Part shown: in pieces, positions 10,401-16,645 of the stretch
How positions within the stretch are numbered: the first letter of the stretch is position 1
Layout: each line of letters starts with the position of its first letter
Origin: an uncultured Burkholderiales bacterium
GTDB taxonomy: Bacteria; Pseudomonadota; Gammaproteobacteria; Burkholderiales; Burkholderiaceae_C
Length of the DNA: 64,000 nt
Reading direction: 5' to 3'
Assembly (NCBI GenBank): GCA_943908475.1
Contig: CALTTG010000009.1
Span: 1 to 64,000, forward strand
Position numbers and translations under genes: made by a program
The notes under the pieces: generated by a model
Database searches by the model: none
Told to the model about the DNA's origin: nothing
The model's input: only the letters and a program-made list of their open reading frames with translations

Positions 10401-10802
10401 CCCGTCGAGGTAACGCGTGATGACGTCCACGCCATCGTCGGTCGCGCCGATCTGGACCACATCCAATTGCCGGCCCGCGTCTTTCTGCGCCTGAAAATCG
10501 GCCAGCAGGGTGTCGATCTGTTCCAGGCTGGCATCGATGAACACCACCTCACGCGCCGGGGCCGTGGCTGAAGAAGCTTGAGGGACTTGGCTTTGCCATG
10601 CGCTTGTCGCCGCCGCCACACTTTGGTCGATGACCTCTCGTGGCGCATTCCCGGGCAGCATGACGGCTGGGACGAGTTCAGCCCCCAGCAGTCCGCTGAC
10701 CAGCGGGTCTGCCGAATACAGCTCCCGACGCTCGAGCTCTTCGAACTCGAATCGGGGCAGTGTCGGTGATCGTTGCAGCCAGCGGCGGCTGAGTTTGCTC
10801 AC
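1..10802 (-). CDS. Giant LEPR/DUF4347 cadherin-like repeat surface protein (partial, C-terminus off the left edge)
   Basis: One uninterrupted minus-strand frame of 3,600 codons starts at a GTG (10800-10802) with AGGA seven bases upstream and an in-frame stop 12 codons before it. Residues 20-33 carry an LEPR-like motif (FEELERRELYSADP). DUF4347 follows (about 80-255, SHG motif near 137), then a DNRLRE-like domain (256-440), two cadherin-like domains (to 680), a CSLREA-type segment (VSLREAI) and a right-handed beta-helix (about 690-1160). Next come seven W-x-G-S-x-W repeats (about 1355-1680), four 133-residue repeats, and ten 106-residue cadherin-like repeats. There is no classical signal peptide. 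Proteins of this family are usually secreted by a type I system using a C-terminal signal, which would lie outside this window. Likely role: adhesion or matrix protein; ligand unknown. Start and frame are firm; function is inferred. Confidence 0.85.
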   Translation of the reverse strand, partial: MSKLSRRWLQRSPTLPRFEFEELERRELYSADPLVSGLLGAELVPAVMLPGNAPREVIDQSVAAATSAWQSQVPQASSATAPAREVVFIDASLEQIDTLLADFQAQKDAGRQLDVVQIGATDDGVDVITRYLDGQTQALDAIHIVSHGDGRSLQLGSVVFNEVTLSQRLSDVAGWARALSDDSDLLLYGCDLASDPSGLRLIDQLSVLTGADVAASDDLTGHSTLGGDWVLERQTGTIQTQLAVSDAAQTQWQGVLPTVSFEQGVSGYTGTQDTYILGSAPSSSFGGGGELVLTGSSNQQMLLRFDNLFNNAGGSIPIGSVITSATLTVHTTQDGTGQGYAHRVLSGNWTESSTWNSLTNGISRDNVEASSTADDSNDLSSNNVDLAFTVTSTVQAWANGGANLGWMLYTDGNEWSIGSSENATQSNRPSLSITYTAPTPPALDLNGSGVAGTGYTAAYLENTPVNITSSALATVTAGSNGIDTRLTGMTVTITNVQDTGLESLSADTSGTSITATVGNGTLTLSGTDTAANYQKVLRTIQYDNASNNPNTTTRTIQFVASDAYGGAGTAVTSSVTITRVDDAPTITSNGAGASASVSVMETVTSVTTVVATDAEGSAITYSLTGVDAARFSIGSGTGVLTFSAAPDFESPQDVGGDNVYNVTVVATANGLTDSQALTVTVTDVGTALVVTTTSNDNDTPMGATFTAEQLNARSGTDGKVSLREAIIAANNTAGTDTVTFNLSGPTGTYGEYTITLTSTLPDITQAIILNAASQPGYTNRPLVVLDGEGGSGNGFTLSATADGSTIRGFVIRDFAADGIHIVSGSDSHTIVGNYIGSFNADGSNAGTGERNLSEGIYSLGANVVIGGTTAADRNVISGNGSPYNIYLATGANGTVIQGNYIGTDAAGATVFSSTNSTYGIMLESSASNVTIGGTASGAGNVISGFTDRGLWLTTTGTSTVQGNRIGTDATGTVDLGNGGYGIYVDDGGTTVIGGTATHAGNLVSGNNGGGIYVGNTGGATIQGNTIGLNATGTAALGNTGVGIYVVTSSASTIGGDTTSARNIISGNSSHGVQLMSSAAHSVRGNYIGVGSDGTTLLGNGGAGVYIHANDTRIGGKASGEGNVIAGNAGAGIAVNSGVNNLFYRNSIHSNTGLGIDNDNDGVTANDYNDGDGGANYRNNFPVITSVVTNGTTTTIQGSVDWFTGPDTLYVELFSSPSKDASGYGEGRTYLGAAQLTTNASTGDATFSLTVTGVSVGDWITAVTNVESGYLGASEFAMAVQAVAPANAPRGRLIWNINDRFYQHYADWSSAGFSGVGTNGLAFTDDVSMIAAAEAPTRQEIIFIGTSDVSGKVVAGIWNGSTWASVLNIPLSDPSDLASYYNNFAVAYDAVSGDAMLVWGNGSTGASSLSYATWNGSSWSSIQSITAPVSGEVLHMQMAANPRGHDMVLVAQTSAASNNQFALVWNGSSWGNAQTLGSNTDKQYFEVNVAYEAQSGRAMVVYDASASASSSIQYRLWSGTAWSAESTITAPAGITATSELYSTVVASDPGSNRLAIAAKNEAEQVWAAVWDGSAWGHEHLVTTSGVQLAENHATMSLAFESQSGDLLLAYGKATGPSVYYQTWTSASGWSAESAAVSLGGTDVPYIVKLYADPYSNTVMLGAQDSAGDLHMATWSGSAWGSVTQMDSGTGLTQREKFTFVWYQNAPVIGGLQGDTLAHAEGQSAAVIDQGGNASVTMGDEAGYNGAIFTVAFASGSTSAEDVLAIRHQGTAAGQIGLSGSDVTYGGVTIGTWTGGTLGTSLVITLNGNAGNAAATALSRNITYQNTNGNNPSTQTRTVRFAMTNALGEAATPVTAQVTMAAVNDAPTQSVPGAQVVNEGGTLVFSSANGNLISVADVDAESNTVEVTLQVTQGTLTLSGVSGLAFSTGDGTADAHIVMTGTVSAINAALAGMSFTPAADNTTTATLTITTSDLGNTGTGGTLSDTDTVTISVNAINDAPVNSVPGAQGVNEDGTLVFSTANGNLISVSDVDAGNSLLQVTLGVTQGSLTLSGTAGLTFSTGDGSADASMVFSGTQSAINAALAGMSYQPTPNANGAATLSITTSDLGNTGSGGPLTDSDSVAITVNAINDAPVNTVPGAQSVNEDQTLVFSSGNGNLISVSDVDASASSMRVTLSVAHGVLTLSSITGLTFVSGDGNTDASMTFTGTAANINAALAGLTYTPTSHYQGVDTLTLITSDEGNTGSGGTLTDTDTVSITVNAMNDAPSLSVPGTQSTNNATPLVFSTAQARAVQINDIDAGAQNLTVSLTVTHGALSLAQTQGLSFSQGDGVSDSTLVFTGTLSDLQAALDGLTYTPGASHVGNDTLNITVDDLGNTGTGGALTASQSVLIQVTAANLHAVSAVTDNDGGVNQVSEGANAGDTVGLTAHAVDADTTQNTVSYALLDTAGGRFSIDSNTGVVTVANPALLDRESAASHDIVVRATSADGSTSTQTFTIQIGDVDEFDVGPVTDVNVIGNTVLENAVNGTLVGITAAASDGDSTNSGITYSLSDSAGGRFAIDTSTGVVTVANGTLLDRESNATHDITVVATSADGSSRSQTFSITVGDVNEFDTGAISDVNGAADTVAEHAANGSTVGITALAVDADATNNTITYTLTDNAGGRFSIDSNSGVVTVANGALLDRELATTHTITLLATSADGTTEQQSFTITLSDVDEFDVGSITDGNLALNSVAENAANGTLVGITAQAIDADSSNNSVTYSLSDNAGGRFTIDAGTGVVSVADGSLIDRETASSHTITVTATSTDGSSQTQDFVIHVTDVDEFDISPVTDGNGSTNSVDENAANGSTVGLAALATDGDATQNGVTYALSDNAGGRFVIDSTTGVVSVADGSLLDHESTASHTITVVATSDDGSSRSQVFTIQVNDISEPTSNVVFTSPAPVNLIVNGSFESNTGTSGAATQGASASGWTRLDGEGLEVWKNYSGLSAGDGPSAAADGVSFIELDVSGGVINGISQTVSTVAGQTYLLSLDLSSRESSGRQSDVEIYWGGNLVATARTTVTGWQTFHYTVVGTGGSDELRLIESSATDDSVGSFLDNIRLTATPPSFSLTEQTSNGTQVAQAVYANHLNSVTTLHSNSYSLTNNAGGRFAIDTNTGVISVANGALLDFESSSSHTITVMANSTDGSSAIQTLTIHLTDLNEFSVGTISDANANSDAVAEGSNNGTLVGLTAHATDADGSDNTITYSLTDSAGGRFAIHASTGVVTVANGSLLDREAASSHTITVVATSADGSTSTQSFNIAVQDVNESAVGAVSDANALADSINENAANSTAVGITAAATDADATNSTVTYSLSDNAGGRFAIDASTGVVTVANGSLLDREAASSHTITVVATSADGSTSTQSFNITINDVNESAVGAVSDANALADSVAENATNGTAVGITAAATDADATNNTITYSLSDNAGGRFAIDASTGVVTVANGSLIDREAASSHTITVVATSADGSTSTQSFNIAITDVNESAVGAVSDANAASDSINENATNSTAVGITASATDADATNSTVTYSLSDNAGGRFAIDASTGVVTVANGSLLDREAASSHTITVVA
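1410..2025 (-). other. Non-repeat domain inserted between the two cadherin-like arrays
   Basis: Within the giant gene the 106-aa periodicity stops here for about 200 residues. The segment begins near 'NLIVNGSFES', contains 'GVSFIELDV' and 'GQTYLLSLDLSSRE', and ends 'SFLDNIRLTA'. This pattern resembles a galactose-binding-like, carbohydrate-binding jelly-roll domain (DUF642-like). The family assignment is by eye only. The frame stays open on both sides, so this is a domain and not a broken element. Confidence 0.6.
2035..3640 (-). repeat. Tandem array B: five diverged 318-bp cadherin-like units
   Basis: Equivalent blocks lie at 2089, 2407, 2725, 3043 and 3361, again exactly 318 bases apart. 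These units share the protein pattern of array A (NAGGRF-ID, GVVTVANG-LLDRE, HTITVVATS-DGS, DVDEFDVG) but are clearly more diverged in DNA, so this array is older or less homogenised. Confidence 0.9.
3640..5220 (-). repeat. Four 399-bp (133-aa) tandem repeats in the giant gene
   Basis: The block encoding 'NDAP' recurs at about 4013, 4412, 4811 and 5210, exactly 399 bases apart. Each unit reads roughly 'SVPGAQ-VNEDGTLVFSS-NGNLISVSDVDA', then 'LTFSTGDG-ADASM-FTGT--AINAALAGM-Y-P', and ends 'TSDLGNTGSGG-LTDTDTV-I-VNAI'. This is a second repeat family, distinct in length and sequence from the 106-aa units. Confidence 0.9.
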
Positions 10803-11060
10803 GTTGACTTCCTGCGAGTGATGGCCTTGCCCCCGAAGTCATGCCTCCTGAAGTCAGGATAGGACTTCCGACGATGTTCGCCGATCCCTGTGCCACACCA
10901 AATCGGGATCAGCCGTGAATTCCTGCCCGTTTACGGCCTTTGGGCGCGGCTTTGGGTGTTCTCGATCACCCGGCGATCGGATTTGAGAGGCCGGAAGCCG
11001 GATTTCGTCCTTGGGGGCGCCTAAAATCTCGGGTTTCGTCAGACTGATCTCAACTCGACC
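10803..11060. promoter_or_regulatory. Divergent intergenic region, giant gene / argG
   Basis: 258 bases separate the two divergent starts. An inverted repeat TCCTGA-AG-TCAGGA lies at 10846-10859, 44 bases upstream of the giant gene, and could be an operator. A TAAAAT box sits near 11021, about 35 bases before the argG ATG, and resembles a -10 element, but no convincing -35 is seen. No strong Shine-Dalgarno precedes argG. Confidence 0.35.
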
Positions 11061-12518
11061 ATGTCCAAATCCGCCAAGCCCGTGAAGGCAGTCAAGGCCG
11101 CCAAGCCTGCCGTGACCGCCACGACCGCTCCAGCCGCCGCCCCCAAGGCTGCTGCTTCCGCCACCCCGAAGGTGAAAAAAGTCGTTCTGGCCTACTCCGG
11201 TGGTCTGGACACCTCGATCATCTTGAAGTGGTTGCAAGACGAATATGGCTGCGAAGTCGTCACCTTCACCGCCGACATTGGCCAGGGTGAAGAGATCGAG
11301 CCTGCGCGCGCCAAGGCCCTGAAGATGGGCATCAAGCCCGAAAACATCTTCATCGAAGACCTGCGCGAAGAGTTCGTGCGCGACTTCGTGTTCCCGATGT
11401 TCCGCGCCAACGCGCTGTACGAAGGCGAATACCTGCTGGGCACCTCGATTGCCCGCCCGCTGATCGCCAAGCGCCTGATCGAAATCGCCAAGAAGACCAA
11501 GGGCGACGCCATTTCGCACGGCGCCACCGGCAAGGGCAACGACCAAGTCCGCTTCGAGCTGGGCGCCTACGCGCTGTTGCCGGGCGTGAAGGTGATCGCT
11601 CCGTGGCGCGAATGGGATCTGCTGAGCCGCGAAAAGCTGCTGGCTTATGCCGACAAGCACGGCATCCCGGTGGACTTCAAGAAGCGCAAGGGCGGCGCCC
11701 CGTATTCGATGGACGCCAACTTGCTGCACATCAGCTACGAAGGTGGCGTGCTGGAAGATCCGAACTTCGAGCCCGAGGCCAACATGTGGCGCCTGACGGT
11801 GTCCCCTGAAAAGGCCCCCAACAAGCCTCAGATCATCGAACTGACCTACGCCAAGGGTGACGTGGTCGCCATCGACGGCGTGAAGATGTCGCCGGCCCAA
11901 GTGCTGACCAAGCTCAACGAAATCGGCGGCAAGCACGGCATCGGCCGCCTCGACAAGGTCGAGAACCGCTACGTCGGCATGAAGAGCCGTGGCTGCTACG
12001 AAACCCCTGGCGGCACCATTTTGCTGAGCGGCCACCGCGCCATCGAATCCATCACCCTGGACCGCGAAGTCCTGGCGCTGAAAGATGACCTGATGCCCCG
12101 CTACGCCCGCATGATCTACAACGGCTACTGGTTCAGCCCCGAGCGCGAGCTGCTGCAAGGCCTGATCGACAAGAGCCAGGAGACCGTCAACGGCACCGTC
12201 AAGCTCAAGCTGTACAAGGGCACCATCTTGGTGGTGGGCCGCGAGTCCAAGACCGACAGCCTGTTTGACGCCAAGATCTCGACCTTCGACGACGACGGCG
12301 GCGCCTACAACCAGGCCGACGCTGCGGGCTTCATCAAGCTCAATGCCCTGCGCCTGCGCATTGGCGCGAACGTCAAGGCTGCACGCGCCAGCTCGGCCAA
12401 GTCCAAGCCCGCCGTCAAGCCTGCAGCCAAGCCCGCGAACAAGGTTGTTGCCAAGCCAGTCAACACCAAGCCCACGGCCAAGCCCGCTGCCAAGCCAGCG
12501 GTCAAGAAGGCCAAGTAA
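11061..12518 (+). CDS. argG: Argininosuccinate synthase with Lys/Ala/Pro-rich tails at both ends
   Basis: ArgG joins citrulline and aspartate at the expense of ATP to make argininosuccinate, the penultimate step of arginine synthesis in the cytoplasm. The P-loop of the N-type ATP pyrophosphatase family is AYSGGLDTS (residues 44-52). Other family motifs are GQGEE, 'LLGTSIARP' and 'GATGKGNDQVRFE'. The core looks complete, but residues 1-40 and about the last 48 residues form Lys/Ala/Pro-rich low-complexity tails, bringing the protein to 485 aa against about 400-450 usually. An internal GTG at codon 38 would remove the N-tail but has no ribosome binding site. The matching composition of both tails favours the long form. 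ppnP follows after 19 bases. Confidence 0.95.
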   Translation: MSKSAKPVKAVKAAKPAVTATTAPAAAPKAAASATPKVKKVVLAYSGGLDTSIILKWLQDEYGCEVVTFTADIGQGEEIEPARAKALKMGIKPENIFIEDLREEFVRDFVFPMFRANALYEGEYLLGTSIARPLIAKRLIEIAKKTKGDAISHGATGKGNDQVRFELGAYALLPGVKVIAPWREWDLLSREKLLAYADKHGIPVDFKKRKGGAPYSMDANLLHISYEGGVLEDPNFEPEANMWRLTVSPEKAPNKPQIIELTYAKGDVVAIDGVKMSPAQVLTKLNEIGGKHGIGRLDKVENRYVGMKSRGCYETPGGTILLSGHRAIESITLDREVLALKDDLMPRYARMIYNGYWFSPERELLQGLIDKSQETVNGTVKLKLYKGTILVVGRESKTDSLFDAKISTFDDDGGAYNQADAAGFIKLNALRLRIGANVKAARASSAKSKPAVKPAAKPANKVVAKPVNTKPTAKPAAKPAVKKAK

Positions 12519-12537
12519 GCCCCTCTGGAGTCAGAAC

Positions 12538-12858
12538 ATGAGCATCACCACCACCCTGGCTGGCAGCGTCAGCACGCAAGCCAATGTCTATTTCGACGGC
12601 AAGTGCGTGTCGCACACCGTGACCCTGGCCGATGGCACCCGCAAGTCGGTGGGCGTCATCCTGCCCGCCACCTTGACCTTCAACACGGGCGCGCCTGAAA
12701 TCATGGAAACCGTGGCCGGTCGTTGCGCGATCAAGCTGGCGGGTTCCGACGAATGGAAGAGCTACGGTCCCGGCGAGCGCTACGACGTTCCGGGCAACTC
12801 GTCCTTCGAGATCAAGGTGGAGGGGGACCCCTACCACTACATTTGCCACTTCGGCTGA
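12538..12858 (+). CDS. ppnP: Pyrimidine/purine nucleoside phosphorylase (PpnP, DUF1255 family)
   Basis: A 106-aa single-domain cupin protein of the PpnP/YaiE family, at the usual length of about 95-105 aa. Family members split nucleosides with phosphate into a base and ribose-1-phosphate and have broad specificity. Visible features are 'ANVYFDGKCVSHTV', 'GVILPATLTFNTGAPE' and 'YGPGERYDVPGNSSFEI'. The ATG is preceded by GGAG with good spacing; the frame is open further upstream inside argG but has no better start. It probably shares the argG transcript and is followed directly by a terminator. With upp and codA elsewhere in the window it fits base and nucleoside salvage. Confidence 0.93.
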   Translation: MSITTTLAGSVSTQANVYFDGKCVSHTVTLADGTRKSVGVILPATLTFNTGAPEIMETVAGRCAIKLAGSDEWKSYGPGERYDVPGNSSFEIKVEGDPYHYICHFG

Positions 12859-12867
12859 TGCTGGACC

Positions 12868-12892
12868 AACGCCTCTTCGGAGGCGTTTTTTG
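12868..12892 (+). terminator. Rho-independent terminator after argG-ppnP
   Basis: Stem AACGCCTC / GAGGCGTT closed by a TTCG tetraloop (12868-12887), then a run of T. It lies ten bases past the ppnP stop. Confidence 0.9.
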
Positions 12893-13051
12893 TTTCTGGA
12901 CCGCATCGGCGGCTTCAAGCTGTGGGCAGGGTTGAAGCAAACGTGTGAAAGTGGGATGCTTGGGCTCATTTCTGAACGTTAAGAGCGCCTCAGGTGAGCC
13001 GGTCTGTGCCATGCTGATGTCACGCATCGGTGGCCTTGGCCGCAACGGAGG

Positions 13052-14332
13052 ATGGTGTTGTCCGAGCTTGGAGTTCCCGCTGACCAAACGGCCCCTCGGC
13101 CCTTGGACGCTCAGCTGGCCCTGATCGATCAGGTCATCGCCCGGCGCCATCTTTCTTTGGGATTTCCAGCCCTGCTGGAGCGGCAGTTTGCACAGGATGC
13201 CCATGCCAAGCGCCTGACCATGATCACCGTGGCGGGCGTCGCCGCGGTGGTGTTGTTCGTCGGCATGTTGTTGCCCGACTGGCTGATGACGCCAGAAATC
13301 CTTTCGTTGGGGCTGCTCTTGCGGCTCTTGGTGTTCCCGGTGGTGGTGCTGTCGGGCCTGGTGTTGCTGCACCGGTGGCGCAACCCCGTGCTCAACGAGT
13401 GGTCTGTCGCCTTGGCGGGCCTGTTCGCGATGGTGCTGGACACCATCCCCCTGGTCGTCAGCGGCACCCAGATGGCGTTCTTGCGCTCGGTGGAAATCAA
13501 TCTGGTCGTGGTGTTCACCTGTGCCTTGGCCCGCTTTGGGCCCGCCGTGGTGGTGGCCGTGGGAGCCGTCGTTACCCATGGCGTCACGCGTTGGCTGGTG
13601 TCCGACGAAACCGGGGTGCTGGGGCCGGCCATTTCGCTGTTGCTGTTGTCGTCCCTGGTGTTCACGCTGTATGCCAGTTATCACCTGGAGCGAAACGAGC
13701 GCATGGCTTTCCTCATGGGCTTGCGCGAGCACATGCTCGACCAAGCCCTTCAAGAAGAGCATGACCGCATGGCCAGCTTGGCCACCACGGATGCCCTCAC
13801 GGGTGTGGCCAATCGGCGAAGCTTCGAACAGTATCTGGAAGAAACCTTGGCTCACGCCAAGATGCAACAGCGTTGGGTGACCCTGGTCATGGTCGACATT
13901 GACCATTTCAAACGCTACAACGATCACTATGGCCACCAGCCCGGCGATGTGTGCCTGAAAGCGGTCGCAGAGGCCATTGGCCAGTGCCTGCGCCGCCCCA
14001 TTGACCTGGTGTCTCGACTGGGAGGCGAGGAGTTTGCGGTGGTCATGCCTGACCTGGGGCCCGAAGCCGCGCGTGCAGCGGCCGAGCGAATTCGCCGGGC
14101 GGTGCAAATGCTGGGCATGCATCACGTGGCATCGACCAGTGCACCTGTGGTCACCGTGAGCGTGGGGGTCGTCTCATGCGCTTCCCATGAGTCATGCACC
14201 ATGGAAGACCTTTTGGGGCGTGCCGATGAAGCGCTCTACCGTGCCAAGCATGGTGGTCGCAACCGTGTGGTGCAACACGCCGGTCCCGACCCTGTGGCGC
14301 TGGACCGTTCAGAAGGTCTGGTGCTCGGATGA
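13052..14332 (+). CDS. Membrane-bound diguanylate cyclase (GGDEF)
   Basis: The 426-aa protein has about six predicted membrane segments (residues 55-215), a short linker helix, and a C-terminal GGDEF domain (about 250-415). The active-site loop is GGEEF (324-328). An RPID motif just upstream fits the product-inhibition I-site (RxxD). The enzyme should make cyclic di-GMP from two GTP in response to an unknown membrane signal. GGAGG abuts the ATG at 13052, so translation may really start at the GTG (13055) or TTG (13058), which have better spacing. The gene overlaps the next cyclase gene by four bases (ATGA), implying translational coupling. Confidence 0.92.
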   Translation: MVLSELGVPADQTAPRPLDAQLALIDQVIARRHLSLGFPALLERQFAQDAHAKRLTMITVAGVAAVVLFVGMLLPDWLMTPEILSLGLLLRLLVFPVVVLSGLVLLHRWRNPVLNEWSVALAGLFAMVLDTIPLVVSGTQMAFLRSVEINLVVVFTCALARFGPAVVVAVGAVVTHGVTRWLVSDETGVLGPAISLLLLSSLVFTLYASYHLERNERMAFLMGLREHMLDQALQEEHDRMASLATTDALTGVANRRSFEQYLEETLAHAKMQQRWVTLVMVDIDHFKRYNDHYGHQPGDVCLKAVAEAIGQCLRRPIDLVSRLGGEEFAVVMPDLGPEAARAAAERIRRAVQMLGMHHVASTSAPVVTVSVGVVSCASHESCTMEDLLGRADEALYRAKHGGRNRVVQHAGPDPVALDRSEGLVLG

Positions 14333-15579
14333 TGGCGCCTGAACAGCTTCGGTCGTTCCTGGCCTGGCGTCCGCCTCGGCTGCGGTTTGACGATCCGGCC
14401 CAAGAAGCGCGATTTCATGAGGTGCGCCGAGAAGCTCGGGTCGACCACTACTTGCTCAGTGGCTTGGTGGCGCTGTGCATTTACAACCTGTTCCTGGGTG
14501 TCGATCGTTTGCTGGTCCCCGATGTGGCCGAACTGGCTTGGCGCATGCGCTTGATGTATTTCACGCCAGCGGCTTTGCTCATGCTGACAGGTTTCTGGGT
14601 GTTCAAGCAGGATGTGTTGCGATGGCCGGATGCCGTCATCGACGGCGTGGTGGTCATGACCGGCGTGCTGGCGGCGGCGAGCCTGGTCTGGATCCTGGCG
14701 GCGTCCAACAGTCCGTTGGCGACCACCTATTACGCCGGCCTCATTCCCATCGTTGTCTACGGCAACCTCGTTCAGCGGTTCAGGTTCACCCACGCGGCGC
14801 TCTTCTCGGCCTTCATCGCCGTGATGTTGCTGGGCCGCATGGTGTTTGGCGGGCGCCCACCTGGGTCTTACGGCCTGCCCATGGAGATCTCGTTGGTCCT
14901 GTTGGTGATGCTGGTCGCGGTCTACACCCTCATCATGAATTACCGCATGGAGCTCGAAGAACGTCGGCGTTTCGCCAGGGTCGACCGCGCACAGGCTTTG
15001 CGGGTTCGTCTGGAGCAATCTCGCCAAAGCCACGTGGCCATGTCTCGCCTCGACGCCTTGACGGGGCTGCCCAACCGACGGCATTTCGACGAGGTGTTGA
15101 ACCAGACCTGGCAAGAGCACCATCGGGCTGCCAAGCCCTTGGCCCTGATCCTGCTGGACGTGGATCACTTCAAAGCGTTCAACGACCGCTATGGCCACCC
15201 GGCGGGCGATCAGTGCCTGAAGCTGGTCTCGCAGGCCATGCGCAGCGCTGTCGTCGGAGGGGGCGCCACCCTGGCACGTTGGGGGGGCGAAGAGTTCATC
15301 GTGCTGTTGCCGTGGGCCACCCAGGCCTCGGTGACTCGGCTGGCGCAGTCATTGCAGCAGGCCGTGTCGGCCCTGAGCTTGCGCCACGAGGCATCCCCCA
15401 CGGGGGCCCGTGTGTCGATCAGCCTGGGCCTCAAGTTGATGAATCCCGCAGAGCCGGGTCGAACCATCGACCAACTCATCTCCGCGGCCGACGATGCCTT
15501 GTATCAGGCCAAGAGTCGGGGCCGCGACCGTTGGGAGCTGCACCTCGAGTCTGAACCGAGCCCCGCTCAGATTGGGTGA
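14329..15579 (+). CDS. Second membrane-bound diguanylate cyclase (GGDEF), no canonical I-site
   Basis: 416 aa with about six hydrophobic segments (residues 45-205) and a C-terminal GGDEF domain with 'DALTGLPNRR' and an active-site GGEEF at 319-323. Where the RxxD inhibitory site should lie the sequence reads GGAT, so feedback by c-di-GMP is probably absent. The ATGA overlap with the preceding gene means the two cyclases are co-transcribed. They have similar layouts but different sensor parts, suggesting an old duplication. The stop is three bases from the convergent murB stop. Confidence 0.92.
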   Translation: MMAPEQLRSFLAWRPPRLRFDDPAQEARFHEVRREARVDHYLLSGLVALCIYNLFLGVDRLLVPDVAELAWRMRLMYFTPAALLMLTGFWVFKQDVLRWPDAVIDGVVVMTGVLAAASLVWILAASNSPLATTYYAGLIPIVVYGNLVQRFRFTHAALFSAFIAVMLLGRMVFGGRPPGSYGLPMEISLVLLVMLVAVYTLIMNYRMELEERRRFARVDRAQALRVRLEQSRQSHVAMSRLDALTGLPNRRHFDEVLNQTWQEHHRAAKPLALILLDVDHFKAFNDRYGHPAGDQCLKLVSQAMRSAVVGGGATLARWGGEEFIVLLPWATQASVTRLAQSLQQAVSALSLRHEASPTGARVSISLGLKLMNPAEPGRTIDQLISAADDALYQAKSRGRDRWELHLESEPSPAQIG

Positions 15580-15582
15580 GGT

Positions 15583-16611
15583 TCAGATCACCACGGGTTC
15601 AGGCTCCAGCCGGATGCCAAAACGTCCGTAGACACTCTCCTGGATGGCGCGCGCCAGGGTGACCACCTCAGCGCCATTGGCCCCGCCTCGGTTCACCAGC
15701 ACCAGGGCCTGCTTCTCATAGACACCCGCCTGGCCGATCGACTTGCCCTTCCAGCCACAGGCGTCGATCATCCAGCCTGCGGCCAGCTTGAAGCTGCCGT
15801 CGTCCATGGGGTAGTGCACGATGTGAGGGTCTCGCGCAATGATGTCGCGGCATTGCTCGGGCGTGACCACGGGGTTTTTGAAGAAGCTGCCCGCATTGCC
15901 GATCACGGCCGGATCCGGCAGCTTGGCGCGACGGACCGCACACACCCATTCAAAAATCTGCTCGGCGCTGGGCGCGGTGATGCCGGTTTCCATCACCTTG
16001 CGTTCCAGCTCCAGGTAGCCCAGCATGGGCTGCCAAGGACGAGGCAGTCTCAGCCGGACACGGGTGATCACGCTCTTGCCCGCCAATACCTGCTTGAAGA
16101 TGCTGTCGCGGTAGGCGAAGTGGCAGGCGTTGGCGTGCAGGGTGACGGTGCGGCCCGTGATCAGGTCGACGGCATCCAGCGAGTCGAAGCGGTCTTTGAG
16201 CTCCACACCATAGGCCCCGATGTTCTGAACCGGCGCAGCGCCCACCGTGCCCGGGATCAAGGCCATGTTTTCCAAGCCAGGAAGCCCTTGCTCAAGGCAC
16301 CACTGCACCGTGCCGTGCCATGATTCGCCTGCGCCCACTTCCACGATCCAGGCGTCGTCGCGGGTTTCGACCAGCCGGCGCCCCATTACCTCCATTTTCA
16401 GCACGCAAGCCTCAATGTCTTGCGTGAGCACGAGGTTGCTGCCGCCACCCAAGATGAACTTGGGCGCACGACCCAATTGGGGGTCGGCCAAGAGGCGGCG
16501 AACGTCGGCATCAGAGGTGATCCGCACCAGGGTCTGCGCCACGCAGGGCAGGCCAAAGGTGTTGTAGGGCTTGAGGCTGGTGCCGGTTTCGACGGTGAGG
16601 GGGGAGTGCAT
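15583..16611 (-). CDS. murB: UDP-N-acetylenolpyruvoylglucosamine reductase
   Basis: MurB reduces enolpyruvyl-UDP-GlcNAc to UDP-MurNAc with NADPH and FAD, an early cytoplasmic step of peptidoglycan synthesis. The 342-aa protein is the E. coli-type (type I) form: 'NTFGLPC' at the N-terminus, the FAD-binding 'LGGGSNL', 'IPGTVGAAPVQNIGAYG', the catalytic-loop 'GNAGSFFKNP', and a C-terminal 'LEPEPVVI'. It faces yajQ across 34 bases, so the two promoters must overlap. Monocistronic as far as can be seen. Confidence 0.96.
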   Translation of the reverse strand: MHSPLTVETGTSLKPYNTFGLPCVAQTLVRITSDADVRRLLADPQLGRAPKFILGGGSNLVLTQDIEACVLKMEVMGRRLVETRDDAWIVEVGAGESWHGTVQWCLEQGLPGLENMALIPGTVGAAPVQNIGAYGVELKDRFDSLDAVDLITGRTVTLHANACHFAYRDSIFKQVLAGKSVITRVRLRLPRPWQPMLGYLELERKVMETGITAPSAEQIFEWVCAVRRAKLPDPAVIGNAGSFFKNPVVTPEQCRDIIARDPHIVHYPMDDGSFKLAAGWMIDACGWKGKSIGQAGVYEKQALVLVNRGGANGAEVVTLARAIQESVYGRFGIRLEPEPVVI

Positions 16612-16645
16612 GGCAGAATTTTCGCAGACGCTTTAGGAGAAATAC

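Noticed and set aside
10883..10905. TGGCACAGGGATCGGC on the minus strand upstream of the giant gene as a sigma-54 promoter
   Set aside because: GG and GC are 11 bases apart instead of 10, and the -12 element does not fit TTGC.
10854..12158. A 434-codon minus-strand open frame opposite argG
   Set aside because: Shadow of argG codon bias; no signature and no ribosome binding site.
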